Position numbers and translations under genes: made by a program. From assembly GCF_013408445.1 (NCBI RefSeq), contig NZ_JACBZL010000001.1:868001-932000 (forward strand): a stretch of DNA of 64,000 nucleotides, written 5' to 3'. Below, piece by piece: positions 18,841 through 30,556 of the stretch (position 1 is the first letter of the stretch; each line of letters opens with the position of its first letter). The stretch is from Corynebacterium tuberculostearicum (GTDB taxonomy: Bacteria > Actinomycetota > Actinomycetes > Mycobacteriales > Mycobacteriaceae). Under the pieces are notes generated by a model. That model had not been told where the DNA came from, made no database searches, and saw nothing but the letters and a program-made list of their open reading frames with translations.

Positions 18841-19671
18841 TTAATCTATCTTGCGCGCGGGGCACGCTGGATGCTGCCCGGCAGCCACCAAGGAGCGCGC
18901 CAGCGCCGTAGGATCTTGGGCAGCCATGACGGATTCGCCCACCAAAACTGCATCGGCGCCGCGTGAAGCATAGTGAAACAGGTTGCGCGCGTTGTTTACC
19001 CCGCCTACTGCGATGCGCAGGATGGATTCTGGCAGGCCTGGGGCGATATCGTTAAACGCCTCGCGGTTAATGGCATCCGAAGCCAACGACCACGCATTGA
19101 TGGCGATGACGCTACTTCCTGCCTTGATTGCGCGGTCGACCTCTGCGCAGTTGCGTACCTCTACGATGGCGGTCATACCGAGCGATTCCACGCGGTCTAA
19201 AAGCGCCTCCAGGCGAGCTTGCTCTAAGAGCTCTACCTGCAGCGGAATGGCATCGGCCCCAAAGCACCGGGCTTCATGAATTTGGTAGGGGTCCACGATG
19301 AGATCGCGCGACATCATGGGAATATCAATCGCAGCACGGGCAGCTGCCATGTCTTCTAAAGAACCGTGGAAACGGCGGAAATCAGTCTGGCATGCCATGA
19401 GATGTACGCCGCAGTGTTCAAAGGTGCGGGCCCATTCCGCCATCTGTTCCGCAGAGCCAACATGAGCGATTTCGCCGCCGTAGGGTACGGCGCGCTTGAG
19501 CTCCGTGATGACCGAGCAGCCTGTGCGTAGCAAAGCCGCGCGTGCATCTCGGGGAGGTTCCATGTCACGCGAGCGCGCCTTCACCTCTTTAAAGGACACG
19601 CGGGCTTCCCGTGCAGCGACGTCCTCCAAGACTCCTGCAACAAGGTGGTCAACGGCAATGGGCGTAGGCAT
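18841..19671 (-). CDS. TrpC (indole-3-glycerol phosphate synthase) paralogue with altered active site
   Basis: This 276-residue TIM barrel is TrpC-like throughout (SVITELKRA, FHGSLEDM, IVDPYQIHEARCFGADAI, AIVEVR, GADAVLVGES). Key positions differ: E57, K59, E171 and N192 are kept, but the general-acid lysine of canonical LRKDF is R122 (MSRDL), and the phosphate-binding SESG block is AVGG at 221-224. It is therefore doubtful as an IGP synthase. The ATG at 19671 has GGAGG 5 nt away. Neighbours are the Trp-operon membrane protein and lgt, the order of the mycobacterial trp locus without trpB/trpA, so it may be a relic or repurposed. Confidence 0.85.
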   Translation of the reverse strand: MPTPIAVDHLVAGVLEDVAAREARVSFKEVKARSRDMEPPRDARAALLRTGCSVITELKRAVPYGGEIAHVGSAEQMAEWARTFEHCGVHLMACQTDFRRFHGSLEDMAAARAAIDIPMMSRDLIVDPYQIHEARCFGADAIPLQVELLEQARLEALLDRVESLGMTAIVEVRNCAEVDRAIKAGSSVIAINAWSLASDAINREAFNDIAPGLPESILRIAVGGVNNARNLFHYASRGADAVLVGESVMAAQDPTALARSLVAAGQHPACPARKID

Positions 19672-19755
19672 CAGCACCTCCCTCCACGGGCGATTAAGAT
19701 CACACTTAGGTTAACCTGCTCACCTGCCGTTCCGGAAATTGCACAGGAAACGGGG

Positions 19756-20394
19756 CTAATTTTTGTCCATATCAGTGGGATCGATATCACTATCAAGCGC
19801 GTCCCACATCACACGGCCAGAGTCGGAGGAGGTTTCCAAATCCTCCTCCAACTTTTCCTGCCGTGCCGCTGGGGTTTCGTATTTGCTCGACACCTTCGCC
19901 TTATCCTCGCCTGGATTGCGTGCAAGCATCACTGCACCGAAGAGGGCTGCTGCCGCACCTATGAGAGCCAGAATAGGTCCCAGGGAATGCACCTCGGTGG
20001 AAACGACGGTGGCCCAGTCAGAGATCTGGGCAGAATCAACGGCGTTTTCATTGGCCGAGGCCCCCTGCAGGATCTTCTGCGCGCGCTCGGTGTCCGCGCC
20101 CGCAGTCAGCAGGCTCACCGGGGTCCATGCGCTGGCCGCGGCCGCGAGGGCGCACACAACACCCACCACTCGCCTACCAACGCGCCGCAGCGCCATCCCC
20201 GCGACGGCACCGGCTACCAGAACGAGGGTCAAGGCCATGATCTCCAGCGACCAAGCCGAGCCGATGATGTCATTGGCCGCGGAGCCGGCCTTATCGTCCT
20301 CGCTGGCGGCTACCACCCACGTGGCACGGGAGGACAGCCACAATACGATGGCTCCTACAGCGATAAGTAGTGGTCCAAGGCGTCTAGCCTTCAC
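19756..20394 (-). CDS. Trp-operon-associated membrane protein (TIGR02234-like)
   Basis: This 212-residue protein has four hydrophobic segments (about residues 7-25, 47-68, 75-95 and 130-155) and a charged cytoplasmic tail. The opening [24 protein letters not shown] resembles the TIGR02234 family of membrane proteins beside actinobacterial trpC. Its function is unknown. It overlaps the hisI stop by 4 nt and precedes the TrpC paralogue by about 80 nt. Confidence 0.75.
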   Translation of the reverse strand: MKARRLGPLLIAVGAIVLWLSSRATWVVAASEDDKAGSAANDIIGSAWSLEIMALTLVLVAGAVAGMALRRVGRRVVGVVCALAAAASAWTPVSLLTAGADTERAQKILQGASANENAVDSAQISDWATVVSTEVHSLGPILALIGAAAALFGAVMLARNPGEDKAKVSSKYETPAARQEKLEEDLETSSDSGRVMWDALDSDIDPTDMDKN

Positions 20395-20753
20395 GGTTGC
20401 CCTCCTAGGAGATCGGTGGCGTCAAAGCACGTGCGGTCGCCGGTATGGCAGGCGCCGCCGCGCTGCCGCACGGTCAGCAGAATAGTATCTCCATCGCAGT
20501 CAAGGCGAACGCCCAGCACCTCTTGGGTATTTCCAGAAGTCTCTCCCTTGACCCAATACTCATTGCGCGAGCGCGAAAAATACGTTGCCTTGCGGGTGGC
20601 GAGGGTATGGGCCAAAGCGTGGTCATCCATCCAGGCCATCATCAGCACCTCACCAGATTCAGCCTGGGCTATGGCCGGCACTAAGCCTTGCTCATTGCGC
20701 TTGAGCTGCTTGGCGATGCCCCCGTTAAGTTCATAGTTGCCCGGGGTACTCAT
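20391..20753 (-). CDS. hisI: Phosphoribosyl-AMP cyclohydrolase
   Basis: This 120-residue enzyme opens the purine ring of phosphoribosyl-AMP, the third step of histidine synthesis. The motifs [32 protein letters not shown] and the metal-binding [10 protein letters not shown] with CHTGDRTCF are intact. It is the single-domain form, without a HisE fusion. Start and stop overlap hisF and the membrane-protein gene by 4 nt each. Confidence 0.96.
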   Translation of the reverse strand: MSTPGNYELNGGIAKQLKRNEQGLVPAIAQAESGEVLMMAWMDDHALAHTLATRKATYFSRSRNEYWVKGETSGNTQEVLGVRLDCDGDTILLTVRQRGGACHTGDRTCFDATDLLGGQP

Positions 20754-21520
20754 CGGCGCACCTCGTAGCCCGCAGCGTCCAAGGCGTCTTTCACGTCGCT
20801 GATTTCTACCTCACCGAAGTGAAAAATACTTGCTGCCAAGACGGCATCGGCGCCGGCTGCAACGGCTGGTGGGAAATCCGCGGCTTTTCCCGCGCCGCCA
20901 GAGGCGATAACGGGAATGATCACCGCTGCGCGCACGGCGCGCAGCAATTCAAGGTCAAATCCTTCCTTTGTGCCATCGCCATCCATTGAGTTGAGGAGGA
21001 TCTCCCCTACGCCGAGTTCTTCGCCGCGGCGTGCCCATTCGATGGCGTCGATCCCGGCCGATTCCGTACCGCCGTGCGTGGTCACCTCAAAGCCGGATGG
21101 CGCATACTCTTCGCGGCGCCGGCGAGCATCAACAGACAGCACGATGCATTGGGTCCCGAAAATCTCAGCCATTTCACGCAGCAGTTCCGGATTCTTAATG
21201 GCCGCGGTGTTTACAGAAACCTTATCTGCCCCAGCGCGCAATAATTCCCTGACGTCATCAACGCTGCGAACTCCGCCACCCACCGTCAAGGGGATGAATA
21301 CCTGGTCTGCGGTGCGGCGCACTACCTCGAGCATGGTGGAGCGGCCTTGTTTAGAAGCAGAGACATCCAAGAAGGTAAGTTCATCGGCTCCTAGGGCGTC
21401 ATAACGCGCGGCCAACTCCACTGGGTCGCCGGCATCGCGCAGGTTGCCAAAGTTGATGCCCTTGACCACGCGACCTTGGTCCACGTCTAGGCAGGGGATC
21501 ACGCGTACGGCTACAGCCAT
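20750..21520 (-). CDS. hisF: Imidazole glycerol phosphate synthase, cyclase subunit
   Basis: This 256-residue TIM barrel works with HisH to make imidazole-glycerol phosphate and AICAR. It contains the catalytic aspartates in [15 protein letters not shown] and [16 protein letters not shown], and the phosphate loops TVGGGVRS and IASGGAG. The start at 21520 has AAAGGAGG 8 nt upstream; an open extension of 43 codons further out is not family-like. It overlaps hisI by 4 nt. Confidence 0.97.
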   Translation of the reverse strand: MAVAVRVIPCLDVDQGRVVKGINFGNLRDAGDPVELAARYDALGADELTFLDVSASKQGRSTMLEVVRRTADQVFIPLTVGGGVRSVDDVRELLRAGADKVSVNTAAIKNPELLREMAEIFGTQCIVLSVDARRRREEYAPSGFEVTTHGGTESAGIDAIEWARRGEELGVGEILLNSMDGDGTKEGFDLELLRAVRAAVIIPVIASGGAGKAADFPPAVAAGADAVLAASIFHFGEVEISDVKDALDAAGYEVRR

Positions 21521-21549
21521 GGCGGCCGCCTCCTTTGAAGGTTTAAATT

Positions 21550-22332
21550 TTAGCGGTGAAAAGTACCGGTATGACGAGACAGGATATCCACGATGGTGGC
21601 ATGGACCTGCGGGGTACCTGCCACCATGCCGCGTGACTGCGCAGTCCACGGGTTTCCGTCCGGATCGGTAACAACTCCACCGGCTGCCTGGATCTGCAGT
21701 GCACCCGCGGCGTTATCCCAGGGGTGCGGAGAGAAGTTAATCGCACCATCGAACACACCCTGCGCGACGAAGGCATTATCAAGCCCCACAGAACCGGTCA
21801 TTCGCGGTCGCAGTCCGGTCTCGCGCAGCTCATGGAAGATTTCGGTAGGCAGGTGGGAAGAGCAGCCCACGTGGCCGCGTGCTTCATCAAATCCCATTGC
21901 TTCGTCCCCTCCTCCGAAGCCAGTGGCAGGCCCACCTACTGAGCGCAGTGGGGAGCCATCGCAGGTGACCAGACGGCGCCCCAGGAGCGGGAAGTCAGAT
22001 ACCGCAGCAACAGGGGCGCCCTCATGAATGAGCGCCACTAGAATGCCGGCCATAGGGTTTCCGGCGGAGTAGTTTGCGGTGCCATCGATCGGATCTACCA
22101 CCCACACGGTATCGAGCACGCTGCCGCCCGATTCTTCTCCATAGACCGGGATGCCGGTCATCTGGGTCAAGATATCGCGCAGCTGTTGCTCGATGACGAG
22201 ATCTACCTCGGTGGCAAAATCTCCTTGCCCCTTAAAACGGGCGGGCGCAGCTCCGAGGCCGGAGCGAAAAATGGGTTCTACTTGGTCTACGGCCGCCTCC
22301 GCGAAGGCCACCAACTCGCGGGGTTCCATCAT
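21550..22332 (-). CDS. impA: Inositol monophosphatase-family phosphatase
   Basis: This 260-residue enzyme has the lithium-sensitive phosphatase signatures: GEESGG (metal ligand), [17 protein letters not shown] and the C-terminal [18 protein letters not shown]. It may dephosphorylate myo-inositol-1-phosphate. Its place inside the his operon, between hisA and hisF, also leaves histidinol-phosphatase activity possible, since no dedicated histidinol phosphatase is visible here; sequence alone does not decide. It starts 3 nt after hisA. Confidence 0.88.
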   Translation of the reverse strand: MMEPRELVAFAEAAVDQVEPIFRSGLGAAPARFKGQGDFATEVDLVIEQQLRDILTQMTGIPVYGEESGGSVLDTVWVVDPIDGTANYSAGNPMAGILVALIHEGAPVAAVSDFPLLGRRLVTCDGSPLRSVGGPATGFGGGDEAMGFDEARGHVGCSSHLPTEIFHELRETGLRPRMTGSVGLDNAFVAQGVFDGAINFSPHPWDNAAGALQIQAAGGVVTDPDGNPWTAQSRGMVAGTPQVHATIVDILSRHTGTFHR

Positions 22333-22335
22333 GGC

Positions 22336-23124
22336 TTAGTTGTCCTCAGGATCGAAAGGGTCAATGGTTTCTTCCGCCGGCAGCGGCTCTACCTCGGCCA
22401 CCGCAGCGAGTGCTTCGTCGAGGGTGAAATTCCCTTCGTACAGGGCCTTGCCAATAATGGCGGAATCGATGCCCTCATTTACATAAAGCGCGAGCTCTCG
22501 CAGGTCTTCCACGCTAGAAATGCCACCGGAGGCGGTGATCTTTGCCTCCGTCGCCATCGCTACCTCGCGCAGGAGCTCAGTATTGGGTCCGGTGAGCGTG
22601 CCGTCTTTAGACACGTCGGTCACCACAAAGCGCTGGCATCCGGCAGCGTCCAAGCGCTCGAGTACTTCCCACAGGTCGCCGCCATCAGAGACCCAGCCAT
22701 TGCCGGCAGTACGCCATTCGCCGCCTTCCTCGCGCACGGCGAGATCCACGGCGACCTTATCGCCAAAGCGCGCGAGGATGTCCTCGATCCATTCCGGCTG
22801 CTCTAGAGCAGCCGTGCCGATACTAATGCGCTGCGCGCCGGTAGCCAGCGCGCGCTCCACCGCGGCATCATCCCCTATGCCGCCACTAAGCTCCACATTT
22901 ACGCCCAGCTCACGAGTAATCGTCGCCATTTCTTCGTGGTTGGAGCCTCGACCAAAGGCCGCATCCAAATCCACAAAGTGCAGCCAGTGCGCGCCTTGGG
23001 ACTGCCACTTTTGCGCGGCATCGCGCGGGGAGCCGTACGAGGTTTCGGTGCCTGCTTCGCCTTTATCTAGGCGCACGGCTTGGCCTTGAGATACATCGAC
23101 TGCTGGCAAGAGCGTAAAAGTCAT
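22336..23124 (-). CDS. hisA: ProFAR isomerase (HisA)
   Basis: This enzyme isomerises ProFAR to PRFAR. Residues [15 protein letters not shown] (catalytic Asp), [38 protein letters not shown] and [11 protein letters not shown] show a complete barrel. I chose ATG at 23124 (MTFTLLPAV, as in C. glutamicum) because GGTAGG lies 9 nt upstream; the ATG three codons earlier abuts that sequence. There is no sign of the dual HisA/TrpF (PriA) role beyond the general fold, though actinobacterial homologues can be bifunctional. Confidence 0.95.
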   Translation of the reverse strand: MTFTLLPAVDVSQGQAVRLDKGEAGTETSYGSPRDAAQKWQSQGAHWLHFVDLDAAFGRGSNHEEMATITRELGVNVELSGGIGDDAAVERALATGAQRISIGTAALEQPEWIEDILARFGDKVAVDLAVREEGGEWRTAGNGWVSDGGDLWEVLERLDAAGCQRFVVTDVSKDGTLTGPNTELLREVAMATEAKITASGGISSVEDLRELALYVNEGIDSAIIGKALYEGNFTLDEALAAVAEVEPLPAEETIDPFDPEDN

Positions 23125-23138
23125 ATTCTTCATCCTAC

Positions 23139-23771
23139 CTAGAGCGTGCGCATCCAGTTTTCCAAAAGCTGTGCACCGGCGTCCCCGGATTTTTCAGGGT
23201 GGAATTGGGTCGCCCACAGGGCGCCGTTTTCTACGGCCGCGACGAACCTATCGCCCGCGTGCTCGGCCCAGCTCACCTGCGGCGGACGGGTAATTTCCGT
23301 TTCCAATTCCCACCGGCGAACACCGTAGGAATGCACGAAATAAAACCGCTCGTCTTCGGCCACCCCGGCAAACATATCGCTGCCGACGGGTACCTCTACG
23401 GTATTCCACCCCATGTGCGGCAGCACCGCAGACTGCAACTTTTCCACGGTGCCGGGCCACTCGCCGCAACCGGTGGAGTTGATGTTGTGTTCCACTCCGG
23501 CGTCGAAAAGCACCTGCATGCCTACGCAAATGCCCAACACCGGCCGCTCTCCTGCCAAGCGCTGGCCGATGACCCGAGGCCCCTGGACCGCGCGCAGCCC
23601 GCGCATGCAGGCAGCAAAGGCACCCACGCCGGGAACAAGCAGGCCGTCCGCTTCCACCGCTTCCTTGGGGTCTGCGGTGACGGTAACGTCCGCGCCTACC
23701 CGCTCCAGCGCGCGCTGGGCTGAGCGCACATTGCCCGCGCCATAATCCAATAATGCGACCGTCTTTGCCAT
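23139..23771 (-). CDS. hisH: Imidazole glycerol phosphate synthase, glutaminase subunit
   Basis: This 210-residue class I glutamine amidotransferase supplies ammonia to HisF. The triad is visible: Cys in [14 protein letters not shown], and His and Glu in [13 protein letters not shown]. The opening [22 protein letters not shown] is typical. It lies 14 nt before hisA and 3 nt after the MFS gene, in the same operon. Confidence 0.96.
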   Translation of the reverse strand: MAKTVALLDYGAGNVRSAQRALERVGADVTVTADPKEAVEADGLLVPGVGAFAACMRGLRAVQGPRVIGQRLAGERPVLGICVGMQVLFDAGVEHNINSTGCGEWPGTVEKLQSAVLPHMGWNTVEVPVGSDMFAGVAEDERFYFVHSYGVRRWELETEITRPPQVSWAEHAGDRFVAAVENGALWATQFHPEKSGDAGAQLLENWMRTL

Positions 23772-23774
23772 GGG

Positions 23775-25025
23775 CTATACCTTACGCATGCGACGCAGTC
23801 GCGTCCGGATATCGTTGGTTTCGCTCACGCGGGTGCGCCCAAGGATAAAATCTGCCAGCGTCATCACAACGCCGGCGACGAGGATGACCACGCCGGCGCC
23901 AAAAGCCCCTGCATAGCCGTAGCCGGCGACCAAGGCGCCCAAGAGGGTCGAGCCCAAGCCAGTGCCGCCATCATAGAAAATATTCCAGATGGCCGAAGCC
24001 TCCGAGACGCGCTCGCGCGGCAGGCGGTCAAACATCGACAGCAGGGCCTCATTTTGCGCAATACCGAAGGCACCACCGAAGAGGAAGGCACCCAGCACGA
24101 GCCACCACACGGAACCGTCGAGGTACAGCGGGACGGCGATGGCGAGCACGCCCACGATGGCCATGATCTGACTGGGGATATACAGACGGCCTGGGGTGCC
24201 TACGCGGTCTGCCACCATGCCGGCAAAGTAGCGGAAAATCATGGCGGCGCCGCCCACGATGGACAGCATGATACCGGCCAAGCTGGCGCCGCGCTCGGCA
24301 TCAAGTTCTTGTACCGCGGGCGGCAGGAAGGATGACACGGCGCCATAGCTCATTGAAAATGTCGTTAGCGCCAGCGCAGGAACGAGCACTAGCTTCCACG
24401 TAGGAACGCGGATAAGGTTCGGCTCCTCTTCAGTATCGGAGGCGAGCGTGACCTTAATCTTGGGAATGCGCAGGCACAGGCCAAAGCCCACAAAGCCAAT
24501 GATGCCGGCGGTGATATACGTCGAGGCATAACCCAGCTTTTCCGCCATGATCAATCCCAGGGGCAAAAAGACCATTTGGCCCAGGCCGGTAAAGACACCA
24601 ATCATGCCGGTAGCCTTGCCCAGCAAGCGTACGGGCGCCAGTTCCGCAATAAGCGCGGACTCAGAAACGGTCAGCGCGCCAAAGCCCACGCCGCGCAGAG
24701 CGGAAAAGAGCAGGACAACCCAAGCATCAGTACCCAAGAGGTGGCCAAAGGCAGGTACACCCAGGGTAAAAGCGGACAGCGCCATCACGCGGCGGTAGCC
24801 CCACCGGCGCAGGAGCCACGGAGAGATGATCTGGGTCAGCACGGTAAAGGCCATGAAGATGCCCGTGGATGAGCCCGCCAAGGTAGCTGAGCCGCCGGAG
24901 TCAATGACCGCTAGCGGCACCACTGGAAGGAGGATGGACCACGCACCGAAGGCCGCGGCGATGGCCAACATGGTCGCGGTATAGCCCGGAACCTTCCAGA
25001 TATTAGTTTCTTGGGTATTGCTCAT
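23775..25025 (-). CDS. MFS transporter within the his operon
   Basis: This 416-residue major-facilitator protein has about 12 transmembrane helices, a WLLRRWGYRRVMAL loop 2-3 motif and a second copy ADRVGTPGRLY between helices 8 and 9. Its start overlaps the stop of the 55-residue membrane protein (ATGA) and its stop lies 3 nt before hisH, so it is fully embedded in the his operon. Transport of histidine or an intermediate is a reasonable inference, but no substrate motif is visible. Confidence 0.85.
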   Translation of the reverse strand: MSNTQETNIWKVPGYTATMLAIAAAFGAWSILLPVVPLAVIDSGGSATLAGSSTGIFMAFTVLTQIISPWLLRRWGYRRVMALSAFTLGVPAFGHLLGTDAWVVLLFSALRGVGFGALTVSESALIAELAPVRLLGKATGMIGVFTGLGQMVFLPLGLIMAEKLGYASTYITAGIIGFVGFGLCLRIPKIKVTLASDTEEEPNLIRVPTWKLVLVPALALTTFSMSYGAVSSFLPPAVQELDAERGASLAGIMLSIVGGAAMIFRYFAGMVADRVGTPGRLYIPSQIMAIVGVLAIAVPLYLDGSVWWLVLGAFLFGGAFGIAQNEALLSMFDRLPRERVSEASAIWNIFYDGGTGLGSTLLGALVAGYGYAGAFGAGVVILVAGVVMTLADFILGRTRVSETNDIRTRLRRMRKV

Positions 25026-25189
25026 TTACCAAACGCTCCTACCATCCACGAGATTGCTGCTACCACGGTGATTGCGGCCAAAAGAGAGGCTACTACTGTC
25101 ATTGCCTTCGACCCCTGTTGGTAGGCAGACCATGCGCCTCCCACCAGCATGCCAGCTACGAGGAAGAGGACCAAGATCATAAAGTGCAT
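25022..25189 (-). CDS. Small (55-residue) membrane protein between hisB and the MFS gene
   Basis: The frame begins MHFMILVLFLVAGMLVGG and ends AAISWMVGAFGK; two hydrophobic segments (about 3-20 and 29-50) flank a short polar loop (SAYQQGSK). It starts 5 nt after hisB and its stop overlaps the MFS start (ATGA), as expected of a translated operon member. No family is recognised; it may assist the adjacent transporter (inference). Confidence 0.78.
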   Translation of the reverse strand: MHFMILVLFLVAGMLVGGAWSAYQQGSKAMTVVASLLAAITVVAAISWMVGAFGK

Positions 25190-25194
25190 GCGTT

Positions 25195-26924
<1,730 letters not shown>

Positions 26925-28235
26925 TTACTTCTCCTCGAATCGGGCGCGGATAGCCTCGCTGTGGGCGGGCAGCCCTTCGGCCTCCGCAAAGGCGATGACG
27001 TGCGGGGCAATCTCTTCCAACGCAGCTCGGTCATACTCAATAAGGTTGACCGGCCGCAGAAAGGTATGGGTAGAGAGGCCGGCAGAAAAGCGCGCCGTAC
27101 CGGAGGTGGGCAATACGTGATTGGAGCCGGCCGCGTAATCTCCGAGCGGCACTGGAGCAAAGTCCCCTACAAAGATGGCACCGGCGTGCTTAATCCGCTC
27201 GGCCACCGCGCCGGGCTCTGCGGTGTGGATTTCCAGGTGCTCAGCGGCATAGGCATTGGCCACCGCCACCGCTGCGTCCAGGGAATCGATCAACACAATT
27301 CCGGATTGCTCACCGCCTAGAGCTTCGGCCGCCCGCTGCGCATGAGCGGTGGCGCCGTAGCGCGCCTCTACCTCTGTTTTCACACGCTGAGCCAGGCTTG
27401 GCGATGCCGTAATGAGCACACTCGCGGCCATCGGATCATGCTCGGCCTGGGAGATGAGGTCATAGGCCACATACACCGGATTCGCGGTGTCATCAGCGAT
27501 AATGGCGATTTCGGTCGGCCCGGCCTCGGCATCAGTGCCCACCACGCCGCGCACCAACCTCTTGGCTGCGGTGACGAAGATATTTCCAGGACCGGTAATC
27601 ATGTCCACCGGGGCTAGTTCGGCGTCATCATCGCCGTAGGCCATCAGCGCGATGGCTTGGCCGCCTCCTACCGCCCAGACCTCGTCCACGCCCAGCATCT
27701 GGCACACGGCCAGCACCGTGGGGTGCGGCAGACCGCCGAATTCCTTTTGTGGCGGCGAGGCTACCACTAAGCTTTCCGAGCCGGCCGCCTGTGCTGGCAC
27801 GGCGTTCATAATCACCGAGGACGGATAGACCGCCTTGCCTCCCGGCACATATAGCCCAACGCGCTCGATGGGGCGAAAGACCTCGGTCACCGTGGCACCT
27901 GGTGCCAGCTCGGTGGTGTGCGCGGCCGGCTTTTGCTCGGCGTGAACCTTGCGAACCCTCTCGATGGAGGCCTCAATCGCTTGGCGCACCTGCGGGTCTA
28001 GACCGGAAGCGGCCTTCTCCAACTCCGCTTGGGGCACCCGCAGATGGGCTGGACGCACGCCATCGAATTGCTCGCCATAGTCCAAGGCCGCCGCCGCGCC
28101 TTCGTGACGTACTCGATGAACCAGCGGCGCCACCTTGTCCACCACGGCGGCGACGTCGGTGCCACCGCGCGGCAAAACTCGCCGCAGCTGGGCGGGGCGC
28201 AGCTCGTGGCCACGCAAATCGATGGTGCGGAGCAT
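26925..28235 (-). CDS. hisD: Histidinol dehydrogenase
   Basis: This 436-residue zinc enzyme oxidises histidinol to histidine in two NAD-dependent steps. [57 protein letters not shown] and the C-terminal [19 protein letters not shown] are present. It is the first gene of the his operon; hisG and hisE are not in the window. The gap to the divergent YbjN gene (127 bp) must hold the operon promoter. Confidence 0.96.
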   Translation of the reverse strand: MLRTIDLRGHELRPAQLRRVLPRGGTDVAAVVDKVAPLVHRVRHEGAAAALDYGEQFDGVRPAHLRVPQAELEKAASGLDPQVRQAIEASIERVRKVHAEQKPAAHTTELAPGATVTEVFRPIERVGLYVPGGKAVYPSSVIMNAVPAQAAGSESLVVASPPQKEFGGLPHPTVLAVCQMLGVDEVWAVGGGQAIALMAYGDDDAELAPVDMITGPGNIFVTAAKRLVRGVVGTDAEAGPTEIAIIADDTANPVYVAYDLISQAEHDPMAASVLITASPSLAQRVKTEVEARYGATAHAQRAAEALGGEQSGIVLIDSLDAAVAVANAYAAEHLEIHTAEPGAVAERIKHAGAIFVGDFAPVPLGDYAAGSNHVLPTSGTARFSAGLSTHTFLRPVNLIEYDRAALEEIAPHVIAFAEAEGLPAHSEAIRARFEEK

Positions 28236-28362
28236 TCCCGGATCCCCTTTTTGCCAATCGGATTTCTGTTATTAAACCAATATCCTAATGGCCAAACGCC
28301 AGCGAGGGGGCCGGTTTGGGCTATAGACTCGATGTCAACACAGCTTTAAGGTGGTGGCAGCG
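28236..28362. promoter_or_regulatory. Divergent promoter region of hisD and the YbjN-like gene
   Basis: On the plus strand TATAGA (28322-28327) is a plausible -10 for the YbjN-like gene, whose start carries a Shine-Dalgarno AAGGTGG. On the minus strand TAGGAT (28282-28287) could be a -10 for hisD with a 40-nt leader; no good -35 is visible for either. I saw no histidine-rich leader peptide or T-box in this gap. Confidence 0.35.
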
Positions 28363-29259
28363 ATGAGCGAGATTGAACCCTCTCTTCTGCTCGCGCATGC
28401 CTGCACCATCGCCCGCGATAATGATGTTTCCTGCTGGACCCTGCCCACTGGCGAGCTACTCGTGCCGCATGCGGCCGGTGGCTCCACTTTCATTTTTGTA
28501 GACCAGCTGGAAGAACCGGTGCTCCACCTGCACACCAGCCCCCGCGGCGGCGTCGATCTCAGCGAGATCTCTGAGCTCGCGCACTTGGCCAACGAGTGGA
28601 ATCACGATTGCCTCTCCCCGGCCGTCGTGGTTGATTATGACCAGCCCGACTGCGTGAGCGTGTCTGGCCATAGTTATCTGCCGGCCGACACCTCCCCCAG
28701 CCGCGAACAGCTCGCGGCATTCCTCCTACCGGCGCTGCGCAACGCGGAGGTCCTCATGGATCTGCTCGCTCAGTCGCACCCCGGCCTCGTGCGCGAAGCC
28801 TCACCGGAGCTTGCCCCGCTTGCCGACGCCCCCTTAGAACCCTTCACCCTCGATAGCGTGGCCGAGATCCTGCCGCTTATCGGCATCCAACGCTTCCAAA
28901 GCGACGGCGCCACCGCCATCTACGCCTGGGTCAATGACGTCCTTTTCGCCTTCGCACTGGACAACGGGCCCAGCCTCATTCTCAAAGGGCATTGGGACCC
29001 CAGCCTGGACGAGGCGGAATTTACCCGGCTATTCCTCATTTGCAATGACTGGAATCGCGCCCACCACGGCGCCGTGGCATTTTGCCACCACACCTCCGAG
29101 GGCCTGCAGGTGCGGATGGATGCCGCCACCATTACCGCCGCGGGACTTACCCGGCCGCAACTATTTAGCGCCATCGGCCGCGGGCTCAAGCACATTCTGC
29201 ACGGCATCGATGACATTGCGCACGAAGTAACCGGCGCCTCCCCCGTCGAATGGCCCTAG
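28363..29259 (+). CDS. YbjN-like protein with two tandem domains
   Basis: This 298-residue cytoplasmic protein appears to be an internal duplication. Residues about 1-135 and 160-290 each contain a beta-sheet block followed by LAHLANEWNHD or LFLICNDWNRAHHG, the N-x-WN helix of YbjN/type III chaperone-like folds. Function is unknown; relatives are thought to act as chaperones or in signalling. The start at 28363 has AAGGTGG 8 nt upstream. It is divergent from hisD and converges with the membrane protein at 29269. Confidence 0.72.
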   Translation: MSEIEPSLLLAHACTIARDNDVSCWTLPTGELLVPHAAGGSTFIFVDQLEEPVLHLHTSPRGGVDLSEISELAHLANEWNHDCLSPAVVVDYDQPDCVSVSGHSYLPADTSPSREQLAAFLLPALRNAEVLMDLLAQSHPGLVREASPELAPLADAPLEPFTLDSVAEILPLIGIQRFQSDGATAIYAWVNDVLFAFALDNGPSLILKGHWDPSLDEAEFTRLFLICNDWNRAHHGAVAFCHHTSEGLQVRMDAATITAAGLTRPQLFSAIGRGLKHILHGIDDIAHEVTGASPVEWP

Positions 29260-29268
29260 ACGCGCGGA

Positions 29269-29754
29269 TTACCAATCTTCATCGGCACTCACAAAGGCCG
29301 TGGACCAATAGGCAAACATCGCCATAAAGGGCGCGACCGCCCACGAGATGGCCGGGGAGAAATTTGGCGCGAACTCAACGACTTCCCCTGGGTTTTCTGG
29401 CGGATGCGTGGCAGTGACCCCGCCAAAGACATAAAACGACGCCGCCCCGGCCAGGGCACATACGCCGACCCACAGGAGCATCGACAAGCCCCGCCCCTGC
29501 CGGCGCAGATACGCGCCCAACCCCAAGAACAAACCAAGCAGGCCGGTAATGAGGGCAAAGGTGATAAAGGCGATGAACTGGGCGTTTCCCATCGCATCGA
29601 TGGCATAGCCGCCGTCATCCACCTCATGGCCGGTAAGTGTCGGCCGGAAAAGCCCCCACAGCGCACCGGCCACGCCATACACCAGGAGCGCACACGCGAG
29701 TAACCCCGCACCAAAACCTAGGGTGCGGGGTAACCGGAGTTTTAACAATGACAA
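29269..29754 (-). CDS. Four-span membrane protein of unknown function
   Basis: This 161-residue protein has four hydrophobic helices (about residues 13-33, 57-80, 91-111 and 130-150) with an extracytoplasmic loop after helix 1 (FRPTLTGHEVDDGGYAID). It starts 1 nt after the stop of the KD-rich lipoprotein, so the two are likely co-transcribed. No family assigned. Confidence 0.7.
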   Translation of the reverse strand: MSLLKLRLPRTLGFGAGLLACALLVYGVAGALWGLFRPTLTGHEVDDGGYAIDAMGNAQFIAFITFALITGLLGLFLGLGAYLRRQGRGLSMLLWVGVCALAGAASFYVFGGVTATHPPENPGEVVEFAPNFSPAISWAVAPFMAMFAYWSTAFVSADEDW

Positions 29755-29755
29755 C

Positions 29756-30556
29756 TTAGTTACAGAAGGTCCAGTTGCCGTTCTCGCGGCGGAAACGAAC
29801 CGTAGAGGTCTCGGTGCCCTCAGAGTTGGATACGCTCACGGTTGCAGAAGCATCGTCGCCATTGACCACAACGTCGTTGACGGACTGCAGCTTGGTCGAC
29901 TGCGGGATGGACTCCAGCTGGCCAGCGAACTTCTCTACCTCGGGGTTGCCACCGCCCTGCTGGCGCATGGTGTTGGCGTACTCAGCAAAGGACTGGTTCG
30001 GCAGGCTATCGACGTACTGCTGGTACTGGCCGAACTCCTGGGACTGCTCATCGCGGACTGCCTGGCAGGCGTGCTGCGGCATGTAGTTGAAGTATTCCTT
30101 CACGTTATCGATCTCGTGCTGGCCGCGAACCAGCTGCTCGATGGCCTGCTTATCGCCATCATTAGCGGCCTGGCCGCCTTCGATCGGCTTGATATCCTTC
30201 GCTCCAGCGAAAGGATCCTCACCATTGTTCAGCGGGTTAGCCAGCTGATCGGGCCCCTCGCCAGCGCCGTCCTCGCCTTCTTGGCCTTCTGCACCCGCAG
30301 CGGCGTCCTTCTTTTCGCCGTCCTTATTCTGATCCTTTTCTTTGTCTTTGTCCTTGTCCTTATCCTTATCCTTGGACTTATCGGCATCTTTGCCCTCGGA
30401 CTTATCTGCAGACTTATCCTCAGAAGACTTGGACGCCGTGGTGGCGGCAGCCTTCTTGGAGTCGTCATTGTCATCCGAACCACACGCAGCCAGCGCCAGC
30501 GGGGTGACCAGCGCAACCGCGATGAGGGACTTCTTTGCAGGGGTCAAAAAGGACAA
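29756..30556 (-). CDS. Secreted lipoprotein with Lys-Asp repeat linker
   Basis: The 266-residue product has a lipoprotein signal peptide with lipobox LAAC (Cys about residue 25), then a low-complexity charged linker with consecutive KD dipeptides (about 60-75), an Ala/Glu/Gly stretch, and a globular C-terminal domain (about 110-266) with two cysteines. The domain's end (SATVSVSNSEGTETSTVRFRRENGNWTFC) resembles small secreted domains common in actinobacteria. Initiation is at TTG (30556) with AGGAG 7 nt upstream. It depends on lgt and lspA for maturation. Function is unknown. Confidence 0.8.
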   Translation of the reverse strand: MSFLTPAKKSLIAVALVTPLALAACGSDDNDDSKKAAATTASKSSEDKSADKSEGKDADKSKDKDKDKDKDKEKDQNKDGEKKDAAAGAEGQEGEDGAGEGPDQLANPLNNGEDPFAGAKDIKPIEGGQAANDGDKQAIEQLVRGQHEIDNVKEYFNYMPQHACQAVRDEQSQEFGQYQQYVDSLPNQSFAEYANTMRQQGGGNPEVEKFAGQLESIPQSTKLQSVNDVVVNGDDASATVSVSNSEGTETSTVRFRRENGNWTFCN

